Shown here: piece by piece, positions 1 through 4,991 of the stretch
Numbering within the stretch: the stretch's first letter is position 1
Layout: each line of letters starts with the position of its first letter
Assembly: GCA_944372715.1 (NCBI GenBank)
Contig: CALVZZ010000060.1
Location: forward strand, 1 to 7,464
DNA length: 7,464 nt
Reading direction: 5' to 3'
Origin: an uncultured Clostridia bacterium
GTDB lineage: Bacteria; Bacillota; Clostridia; Christensenellales; UBA1242
Translations under genes and position numbers: made by a program
Notes under the pieces: generated by a model
What the model saw: the letters and a program-made list of their open reading frames with translations, nothing else
The model's database searches: none
Told to the model about the DNA's origin: nothing

Positions 1-1021
1 TGATTGCAACTTTTGAATACGTCTGTTCACCAAAATCAAGTTTACCAAGTTCTTTTAAAAGTACAAAAAGTCTGGTAAGCCCCATTCCAAAACCAACTCC
101 GGGCATTGAAGAATTTGAAAAATACTGGGTTAGATTTTCATATCTTCCACCACCTCCCACACTTATGGTGGGAAATTCTTTTAATCGTCCTTCAAAAACC
201 GTTCCCGTGTAATAATCAAGTCCACGAATAATATTCATATCAAGCCTTACATTTTTGACTTGCATTGCTTTTAAAAGAGTAAATAACAATTCTAATTCTG
301 CAACACCATCAAGATATGTTTGATTTTCAATTTGAATTGATTTTAATTCTTCAATTGTTTTTCTTTCAAAAACTTCAAAAATTTTATCAGTATATTTCCC
401 TGCAATCTTTTCAACTTCATCAAAGCAATTGTCCTTGCCTATCTTTTCATACTTGTCCAAAATGCCCAAAATTTCATCTTGTCTATCTTCAAGCCCAAAC
501 TCTTTTAAAGCTCCAATTAAAATTTTTCTATTTGAAATTAAAATTTCAGCATTAACATTTAATTCAAGATAAATTTGACTCAAAATAGAAATCACTTCGG
601 CATCTGCTTCAAGTGGCAACTCTCCATCGCCTATTATATCTGCATCACATTGATAAAACTCTCTCAATCTTCCTTTTTGTGGCCTTTCTCCACGAAAAAC
701 CTTACCTATTGCGTATCTTCTAAAAGGAAAAGTAAGCGAGTTTTTATACAAACTTACATATTTTGCAAGTGGTACAGTTAAATCAAATCTCATTGTCATA
801 TCTGTATCACCCTTATTAAACCTAAAAATTTGCTTTTCCGTTTCTCCCCCAGCCTTAGCAAGCAAAATTTCTGAAAGTTCTAAAACAGGTGTTTCAACAC
901 AACACATACCATAACTTCTTAAAACCTTTTCAACCTTTTCCTTCATAGTGTTAAAAACAATTTGCTCGTTTGGCAATAACTCTAAAAATCCAGAAAGAGT
1001 TCTTGGATTAACTTTTTGCAT
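1..1021 (-). CDS. hisS: Histidyl-tRNA synthetase, 3' end cut off by window edge
   Basis: Class II synthetase that activates histidine with ATP and charges tRNA-His in the cytoplasm. I translated 340 residues from the reverse complement, without an internal stop. Seen: RFDLTVPLAKYV (about 78-89); motif 2, VFRGERPQKGRLREFYQCDA (about 108-127); the histidine-specific motif RGLDYYTGTVFE (266-277); the glycine-rich SVGGGGRYENL (287-297); and motif 3, GVGFGMGLTRL (308-318). The visible part stops at SKVAI, where the C-terminal anticodon-binding domain should begin, so roughly 80-90 residues are missing. The histidine-specific motif and full motif 2 argue for a true HisRS rather than the HisZ regulatory paralogue. 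The RFDLT form, instead of the E. coli RPEGT form, is the variant shared with archaeal and eukaryotic HisRS and many other bacteria. The ATG at 1021 is supported by AAGGAG six bases upstream and a promoter directly before it. It is divergent from metG. Confidence 0.95.
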   Translation of the reverse strand, partial: MQKVNPRTLSGFLELLPNEQIVFNTMKEKVEKVLRSYGMCCVETPVLELSEILLAKAGGETEKQIFRFNKGDTDMTMRFDLTVPLAKYVSLYKNSLTFPFRRYAIGKVFRGERPQKGRLREFYQCDADIIGDGELPLEADAEVISILSQIYLELNVNAEILISNRKILIGALKEFGLEDRQDEILGILDKYEKIGKDNCFDEVEKIAGKYTDKIFEVFERKTIEELKSIQIENQTYLDGVAELELLFTLLKAMQVKNVRLDMNIIRGLDYYTGTVFEGRLKEFPTISVGGGGRYENLTQYFSNSSMPGVGFGMGLTRLFVLLKELGKLDFGEQTYSKVAI

Positions 1022-1027
1022 AAAATT

Positions 1028-1033
1028 CTCCTT
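1028..1033 (-). promoter_or_regulatory. Ribosome binding site of hisS
   Basis: AAGGAG on the minus strand lies six bases before the ATG at 1021. It fixes the hisS start. Confidence 0.85.
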
Positions 1034-1042
1034 TGTTTCGAT

Positions 1043-1072
1043 ATTTTACCCCTTTATCCACAACTTTGTCAA
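1043..1072 (-). promoter_or_regulatory. hisS promoter with an embedded DnaA box
   Basis: Read on the minus strand, a perfect -35 TTGACA (1072-1067) is followed after 18 bp by TAAAAT (1048-1043), a 5/6 match to the sigma-A -10. The inferred start of transcription near 1036 gives a leader of about 15 nt, just enough for the ribosome binding site. A perfect DnaA box (1054-1062) sits inside the spacer, so DnaA bound there would occlude RNA polymerase. No other convincing hisS promoter was seen upstream. Confidence 0.72.
1054..1062 (+). promoter_or_regulatory. DnaA box 1 (perfect TTATCCACA)
   Basis: Exact match to the high-affinity DnaA binding 9-mer. It lies between the -35 and -10 elements of the hisS promoter. 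Box 2 follows 102 bp to the right in the same orientation. Confidence 0.75.
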
Positions 1073-1135
1073 CAAAAACAAATGTTCAATTTTTTACCCT
1101 AAATTGCATATAGTATAAAGGAATGACAAATATTT

Positions 1136-1144
1136 TGTGGACAA
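1136..1144 (-). promoter_or_regulatory. DnaA box-like site (8/9, TTGTCCACA)
   Basis: On the minus strand this reads TTGTCCACA, one mismatch (G for A at position 3) from TTATCCACA. Its orientation is opposite to the three perfect boxes, and it lies 11 bp before box 2. Its placement within the cluster makes it more credible than an isolated near match. Confidence 0.5.
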
Positions 1145-1153
1145 AAGTAGCTA

Positions 1154-1174
1154 AGTTATCCACATTTCCACAAA
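1154..1174 (+). repeat. 21-bp exact direct repeat, copy 1
   Basis: The copy consists of an A followed by GTTATCCACATTTCCACAAA. It is identical to 1247-1267, with a period of 93 bp. Similarity continues weakly to the left (1135-1149 against 1228-1242, 11 of 15 identical), giving about 32 of 40 positions overall. The conserved core is the tandem DnaA-box pair. Confidence 0.95.
1156..1164 (+). promoter_or_regulatory. DnaA box 2 (perfect TTATCCACA), with tandem weak box
   Basis: Exact DnaA box. A weaker copy, ATTTCCACA (7/9; 1164-1172), starts 8 bp later in the same orientation. AT-rich DNA follows from 1183. The whole unit lies in a direct repeat shared with box 3. Confidence 0.75.
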
Positions 1175-1246
1175 GTTGTCACCTTTTATTTTTATAAATT
1201 TGATGAATAATCATACAAAATAGTATGTTTTTTACAAAAATACGGC

Positions 1247-1267
1247 AGTTATCCACATTTCCACAAA
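1247..1267 (+). repeat. 21-bp exact direct repeat, copy 2
   Basis: Second copy of the repeat at 1154-1174, containing DnaA box 3 and its weak tandem partner. It lies wholly inside the 31-base loop of the inverted repeat 1227-1283. Confidence 0.95.
1249..1257 (+). promoter_or_regulatory. DnaA box 3 (perfect TTATCCACA), with tandem weak box
   Basis: Exact DnaA box, exactly 93 bp after box 2 and with the same weak second box ATTTCCACA (1257-1265). It sits in the loop between two 13-bp inverted arms, about 58 bp upstream of the metG -35. Confidence 0.75.
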
Positions 1268-1315
1268 TGGTTTTGTAAAAAACTTATGTTTTTGTTTTTT
1301 CCTTTTACAATATGC

Positions 1316-1344
1316 TTGACTAATAACCCTTGTAAATATATAAT
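1316..1344 (+). promoter_or_regulatory. metG promoter
   Basis: TTGACT (1316-1321), 17-bp spacer, then a perfect TATAAT (1339-1344), giving a near-consensus sigma-A promoter. Transcription would start near 1351, leaving about 18 nt before the ATG and excluding a T-box or any long leader. TTGTAAATA occurs at 1330-1338 and again at 1350-1358, 20 bp apart, overlapping the spacer and the inferred start site. This could be an operator. Confidence 0.8.
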
Positions 1345-1359
1345 TTCCATTGTAAATAC

Positions 1360-1363
1360 GGAG
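1360..1363 (+). promoter_or_regulatory. Ribosome binding site of the metG-like gene
   Basis: GGAG ends five bases before the ATG at 1369 and lies within the short inferred leader. Confidence 0.75.
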
Positions 1364-1368
1364 ATTAT

Positions 1369-3342
1369 ATGAACGAATATAAATTAAAGAACAGGCCCAC
1401 TTTTCCTAAGAGAGCAGTTGTTACTTCTGGAATGCCATATGGCAATAAAAACTTACACTGTGGACATATTAGCACATTTATTCACAGCGATTTTTTTGCT
1501 AGATTTTTAAGAGACAGAATAGGAAAACAAAATGTACTTTATGTTTGTGGGACAGACTGTTATGGTTCTCCCATTCTTGAAGGATATAGAAAGCTTGTAG
1601 AAGCAAACAAATTTTCTGGAAGTATGATAGATTATGTACAAAAAAATCACGAGAACCAAAAAAGCGTGCTTGAAAGTTTTGATATTTCCTTAGATTTTTT
1701 TGGAGCTTCTGCATTTGGAAGTGCAAAAGAATATCACGAAAAAACAAGCGCCGATGTTTTTAATAAACTTCTGCAAAGTGGAAAACTTGAAGTTTTGTCT
1801 ACATTTCAATTTTATGATGAAGAAAAACAAACATTTTTAAATGGTAGACAGGTTACAGGGAAATGCCCTTTTGAAAACTGTTCTAGCGAACACGCCTATG
1901 CAGATGAATGCGACTTAGGTCATCAATATATGCCAGAAGAACTTATAGACCCTATAAGCTCCCTTTCTGGTAAAGCTCCCGTTTTAAAAGAGATTGAAAA
2001 CTACTATTTGGATTTAGGTTCATATACAGACCTTTTAAAAGAATGGATTGAATATCTTGAAACAAAAACACCAACAAGAAGTTATATAACAAAGGAAATA
2101 AAGGAGTTTTTAAAGAAGCCTGAAATTTATATTAAAAACGAATATAAAGAAAAATTTTTACAAATAAATGATTTACCCAAATTTGAACTTATTGAAGAAC
2201 AAAATAAATCTTCTTTTACAATCGTTTTTGACAAGCTTAAAGATAGAGAATCCACTTGTGAAATTTTATCAAGAGAAGGAATTAGATACAGAACAGGAAA
2301 AACGCTTGTTCCTTTCAGACTTACAGGCAATATAGAATGGGGTGTTAAAGTGCCAGAAACGGCAGAAATTAAAAATTTAACATTTTGGGTTTGGCCAGAA
2401 AGTTTGTGGGCACCAATAAGCTTTACAAAAGCTTGTCTTAACGATGTTAATGAAGAATGGAAAAAATGGTGGTGCAGTGATGAAAGTAAGGTTTTTCAAT
2501 TTATAGGAGAAGATAATATTTACTTTTATGGACCAGCACAAAGTGGAATTTGGCTTGCTCTTCAAGGCAAAAACCCTAGTGTAAATGTAAAAGATGGAAA
2601 CTTAAAGTTTACTCAGATTATTGCAAACAAGCACACACTATTTTTAGGAAGAAAAGCTTCATCAAGTTCAGAAACTCCTCCACCAATGGCAAATGATCTT
2701 TTAAACTATTACACTTCTGACCAAATTAGGGCACATATGCTTGGTGCAAATGTTGGAAATAACAATGTACCATTCAGTCCAAAACCCTTTAATCCAAATG
2801 CAAAAGCAGACGAGCTTGACCCCGTTTTAAAAGAAGGCAACTTATTTACAAATGTATTAAATCGTGCTGTTAGAAGTATATTCTATGTACTTGGAGAAAA
2901 TTATAATTGGGAAATTCCAGATGGAAAGGTTAGTTCCGACATCAAAGAAGAAGGAGAAAACTTAATTTTAGACTGCGAAAGACTTATTTATGACGAAAAA
3001 TTTCACGTTGTTTTAAACAAACTTGATGGTTATATAAGAAATATTAATAAACTTTTTGTAAAACTCTCAAAAGAATACAAATGGAACACAGAAGAAGCAA
3101 ATCAAGGAATTGTTGACGCATTATATATGATTAAAGTTGCAACACTTCTTTCTCACCCAATAATGCCAAACGGCACAGAGATGATTGCAGATTACTTAAA
3201 TGTAGACAAAGAAAAATTCTTTAATTGGGAATACTGTTTTAAAGAACTACCATTCTTCTATGATAACGAAAGCAACCATAAAATAAAAGAACTTTTACCA
3301 AGGGTAGACTTCTTCAAAAAGCATCCATCACAACTTGTATAA
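1369..3342 (+). CDS. metG: Methionyl-tRNA synthetase-like class I enzyme with altered signature motifs
   Basis: 657 residues with the fold order of MetRS; expected role is Met-tRNA formation in the cytoplasm. Seen: SGMPYGNKNLHCGHI (20-34), with HCGH in place of HIGH; GTDCYGSP (61-68) in place of GTDEHG; and a zinc-knuckle-like segment with C166, C171, C181 and H185 in place of two CxxC pairs. Next come PVLKEIENYYLDLGSY (up to 219), NIEWGVKVP, WVWPESLWAPISF (340-352) where MetRS normally has VWFDAP, and FIGEDNIYFY (378-387). In the KMSKS position stands KASSS (429-433), followed by ETPPPM. About 60 extra residues, judged against E. coli MetRS from memory, lie around 240-313. An anticodon-binding-type helical region (LFTNVLNRAVRSI) follows. 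No C-terminal Trbp111-like dimerisation domain is seen. The reading frame is full length, with a good promoter, ribosome site and terminator, so it is not a pseudogene. It could be the cell's only MetRS of a divergent subtype, or a paralogue with another role. Confidence 0.8.
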   Translation: MNEYKLKNRPTFPKRAVVTSGMPYGNKNLHCGHISTFIHSDFFARFLRDRIGKQNVLYVCGTDCYGSPILEGYRKLVEANKFSGSMIDYVQKNHENQKSVLESFDISLDFFGASAFGSAKEYHEKTSADVFNKLLQSGKLEVLSTFQFYDEEKQTFLNGRQVTGKCPFENCSSEHAYADECDLGHQYMPEELIDPISSLSGKAPVLKEIENYYLDLGSYTDLLKEWIEYLETKTPTRSYITKEIKEFLKKPEIYIKNEYKEKFLQINDLPKFELIEEQNKSSFTIVFDKLKDRESTCEILSREGIRYRTGKTLVPFRLTGNIEWGVKVPETAEIKNLTFWVWPESLWAPISFTKACLNDVNEEWKKWWCSDESKVFQFIGEDNIYFYGPAQSGIWLALQGKNPSVNVKDGNLKFTQIIANKHTLFLGRKASSSSETPPPMANDLLNYYTSDQIRAHMLGANVGNNNVPFSPKPFNPNAKADELDPVLKEGNLFTNVLNRAVRSIFYVLGENYNWEIPDGKVSSDIKEEGENLILDCERLIYDEKFHVVLNKLDGYIRNINKLFVKLSKEYKWNTEEANQGIVDALYMIKVATLLSHPIMPNGTEMIADYLNVDKEKFFNWEYCFKELPFFYDNESNHKIKELLPRVDFFKKHPSQLV

Positions 3343-3344
3343 TA

Positions 3345-3376
3345 AAAAAGCATACTAGACATTTAGTATGCTTTTT
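3345..3376. terminator. Bidirectional terminator between convergent metG and the VanW-type gene
   Basis: AAAAAGCATACTA (3345-3357) pairs perfectly with TAGTATGCTTTTT (3364-3376) around a 6-base loop. The hairpin ends in a U-run on both strands and lies in the 40-bp gap between the stop codons at 3342 and 3383, so it can serve both genes. Confidence 0.9.
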
Positions 3377-3382
3377 ATTAAA

Positions 3383-4891
3383 TTACGGATTTAAGTTTGA
3401 AGGATTTTGATTTTCTATCTTATTTTCTATGCTTCCACTTGATATGCTCGTGGTTTGGGGTGGTATAAATTTTACATCGTTTTCAGGCAGGGTCATTCCT
3501 TCACCAAGTTTTTCCGTCCCCTCCACTATTATTCCTTGTTGTGGCAAGTACTTTTCATCTCTAATCAATTTCTCTTCAATAAGTTCGCCGTCCTTATAGT
3601 ACTGCAAATATGCTTTTGAATGGTACCCTTCTTGTGGATATTTGACTCTTAAATATTCTCCTTCGTATGTCACCTTATCTGAATATTGACCTTCCGTATC
3701 CTTAATTATTACATCTCCCGGATGCTTTAAAACACCTATAAATTCTGCTCTTGTTTTTACTTCTATTCCGTCTTCAAATGGTTTTCCATAAACTTCAACT
3801 CCCACTTTGTTATCATCTCCATAAGTCCTTATATATATCGGTTTATCCGTATTATTTTTAAAAACTAAGTCTGAGTAACCATCGCTTACCATTGCATCAA
3901 AAGCAAGTGGCACATAGCTTGGTGGCAAGGAATGAGGATTTACCTCTATAATTTCTAAATCTGACAAGATTAAAGCATTGTAAAGTGTTGTTGAAGCTTG
4001 ACAAACTCCACCACCTGTACCTTCAACATAAACACCATTTAATATTACATTTGCTTTTTTGTATCCATTTTCTGCACTCCTTGCACCTGTAATGTTATTA
4101 AACGATATTTCTTCCTCTGGTTGGATTATCATTCCATTAAAGGAGTTTAATGCTCTTTTAACATTATGCTTTCTGTCTGCCTTTGATGTTTTTATTGAGG
4201 TTTCAAAAGTTGAACGAAGAGTTATATCCTTTTTTAAATCTTCAAGCAAGATTTCTGGTTCGCTTTCAATTACAGGTACATCAACAACAACTTGCTTGCT
4301 TGTTTTAAATGCAACATCAATATCTTGTTTTAATCTTTCAAGGTCAACCGTCTTTCCAACCTGCTCAGAACTATAAACGAATATTTCTTTTGATGATGGG
4401 TCAAAGCTTACACTAGCATTTTGGGCATCAATATTTATTTCATCTGCAACACTTTGTAACTTTTCATCAAGTCCACTTAAAACATAGGAGTATGGTATTT
4501 GAAAATTTTTTCCATTTGTTTTAATTTCCTTTATTGCCCTTCTTCTTTCAAACAAATTTCCATCTCTACCATAGGAGAAAACTTCTTTGATTTCTGGAAA
4601 GATGTCATAAGTTGGTGCAAAATCTTCTCCTGTCCACACCCAAGATTTATCTTCATAATTCAAAGTAAGTTTGACTTCACTTCTGTTGTCAACAAGTTGA
4701 GTTCCAACAAGATTGCTTACTTCTTCAATTGTCATTCCAGAAACATCAATACCATTTATTTTTGTTCCGTTATAAAACTTTTTATTATCAAACAAACTTA
4801 GTCCATAAGTGAACTGCGTGAATGCAAACACAGCAATCACAACCAAACCCAAACTTAATGTTACTAAAAAAAATTTTTTACCTTTTTTCAT
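3383..4891 (-). CDS. VanW family protein with N-terminal membrane anchor and G5-like domain
   Basis: 502 residues from the chosen ATG at 4891. The N-terminus MKKGKK plus a hydrophobic segment (about 7-31) forms a membrane anchor or uncleaved signal, leaving the rest outside the cell. A PG_binding_4-type region follows (about 36-160; YNGTKINGIDVSGMTIEEV near its start). The VanW domain spans about 230-370; its hallmark is EGTGGGVCQASTTLYNA, with C297, then HSLPPSYVPLAFDAMVSDG. A G5-like domain follows (about 377-460; ending in PQQGIIVEGTE), then a Ser/Asn/Pro-rich tail that looks disordered. VanW is named from vancomycin-resistance clusters, but its biochemical role is unknown. These larger chromosomal proteins are common in Clostridia and are thought to act at the cell wall. 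No vanA/H/X/S/R genes are visible, so I do not infer resistance. The -10 at 4924-4919 lies downstream of a possible TTG start at 4954, which supports ATG 4891. The Shine-Dalgarno sequence is poor (AATAGAAAT before the ATG). Confidence 0.88.
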   Translation of the reverse strand: MKKGKKFFLVTLSLGLVVIAVFAFTQFTYGLSLFDNKKFYNGTKINGIDVSGMTIEEVSNLVGTQLVDNRSEVKLTLNYEDKSWVWTGEDFAPTYDIFPEIKEVFSYGRDGNLFERRRAIKEIKTNGKNFQIPYSYVLSGLDEKLQSVADEINIDAQNASVSFDPSSKEIFVYSSEQVGKTVDLERLKQDIDVAFKTSKQVVVDVPVIESEPEILLEDLKKDITLRSTFETSIKTSKADRKHNVKRALNSFNGMIIQPEEEISFNNITGARSAENGYKKANVILNGVYVEGTGGGVCQASTTLYNALILSDLEIIEVNPHSLPPSYVPLAFDAMVSDGYSDLVFKNNTDKPIYIRTYGDDNKVGVEVYGKPFEDGIEVKTRAEFIGVLKHPGDVIIKDTEGQYSDKVTYEGEYLRVKYPQEGYHSKAYLQYYKDGELIEEKLIRDEKYLPQQGIIVEGTEKLGEGMTLPENDVKFIPPQTTSISSGSIENKIENQNPSNLNP

Positions 4892-4918
4892 ATTTCTATT
4901 ATTTGTTTGAAAAAAAAT

Positions 4919-4947
4919 ATTATACACAAAAATTAGATTGACAAAAA
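4919..4947 (-). promoter_or_regulatory. Promoter of the VanW-type gene
   Basis: A perfect TATAAT on the minus strand (4924-4919) is preceded after 17 bp by a weak -35, TTTTTG (4947-4942). Transcription would start near 4912, about 20 nt before the ATG at 4891. The -35 region overlaps the -35 of the valS promoter on the other strand. Confidence 0.55.
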
Positions 4948-4954
4948 ATGTCAA
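4938..4954. repeat. 17-bp palindrome over the shared -35 region
   Basis: TTGACA AAAAA TGTCAA is a perfect 6-bp inverted repeat with a 5-base centre. Its left arm is the -35 of valS. The right arm reads TTGACA on the minus strand, but it lies 24 bp from the minus-strand TATAAT, too far to be its -35. It could be a duplicated -35 or an operator for a dimeric regulator. Confidence 0.65.
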
Positions 4955-4966
4955 AAGAAATAAACT
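4938..4966 (+). promoter_or_regulatory. valS promoter
   Basis: A perfect TTGACA (4938-4943), 17-bp spacer, and TAAACT (4961-4966; 4/6 match). The predicted start near 4973 leaves a leader of about 19 nt, so no T-box riboswitch can be present. Confidence 0.7.
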
Positions 4967-4980
4967 ATTTCAGTAAATAA

Positions 4981-4985
4981 AAGGA
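4981..4985 (+). promoter_or_regulatory. Ribosome binding site of valS
   Basis: AAGGA, six bases before the ATG at 4992, supports that start. Confidence 0.8.
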
Positions 4986-4991
4986 ATTATT

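Larger units (their letters stand above)
1054..1267. other. DnaA-box cluster, possible replication origin or DnaA-titration/regulatory locus
   Basis: This covers most of the 347-bp gap between divergent hisS and metG. It holds three perfect DnaA boxes, one 8/9 box and two 7/9 tandem boxes, with very AT-rich DNA between boxes 2 and 3 (about 1183-1245). In random sequence of this length a given 9-mer is expected about 0.003 times over both strands, so three perfect copies are not chance. Known roles of such clusters are oriC, DnaA-titrating or reactivating sites (datA/DARS in E. coli, DnaA-box clusters in Bacillus) and DnaA-controlled promoters. No dnaA, dnaN, rpmH or gidA is visible, so the choice among these is open. 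No gene or RNA is supported within the gap. Confidence 0.55.
1227..1283. repeat. 13-bp perfect inverted repeat framing DnaA box 3
   Basis: GTTTTTTACAAAA (1227-1239) is the exact reverse complement of TTTTGTAAAAAAC (1271-1283), with a 31-base loop (1240-1270) that holds DnaA box 3. The arms are AT-rich, so the hairpin is weak. There is no terminator-like T tract in a useful place. It may be a pair of protein-binding half-sites or a cruciform-prone element. Confidence 0.7.

Noticed and set aside
316..781. Two plus-strand open frames inside hisS
   Set aside because: They lie antisense to a continuous HisRS frame with conserved motifs, and their translations look like low-complexity shadows.
1123..1197. 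24-codon open frame between hisS and metG, with AAAGGA directly before the ATG
   Set aside because: The AAAGGA touches the ATG with no spacing, the peptide has no recognisable features, and the frame runs through DnaA box 2. It is best explained as chance.
1154..1267. Short CRISPR-like array
   Set aside because: Only two copies of the repeat, built from DnaA boxes, with no third unit at the right spacing and no cas genes.
1369..3342. The metG-like gene as a decayed pseudogene
   Set aside because: The frame is intact over 657 codons with promoter, ribosome site and terminator, and many structural MetRS landmarks remain. The altered motifs look like a coherent variant rather than decay.
3633..3641. 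TGTGGATAT, an 8/9 DnaA-box match in the VanW-type gene
   Set aside because: An isolated near match inside coding sequence, expected by chance.
3383..4891. Vancomycin-resistance gene
   Set aside because: The VanW domain alone does not give resistance. No D-Ala-D-Lac ligase, dehydrogenase, dipeptidase or two-component genes are in view.
4892..4954. Upstream TTG start adding 21 residues to the VanW-type protein
   Set aside because: The extension runs across the TATAAT at 4924-4919 and starts in the -35 palindrome. It would also place residues before a clean MKKGKK membrane-anchor start.
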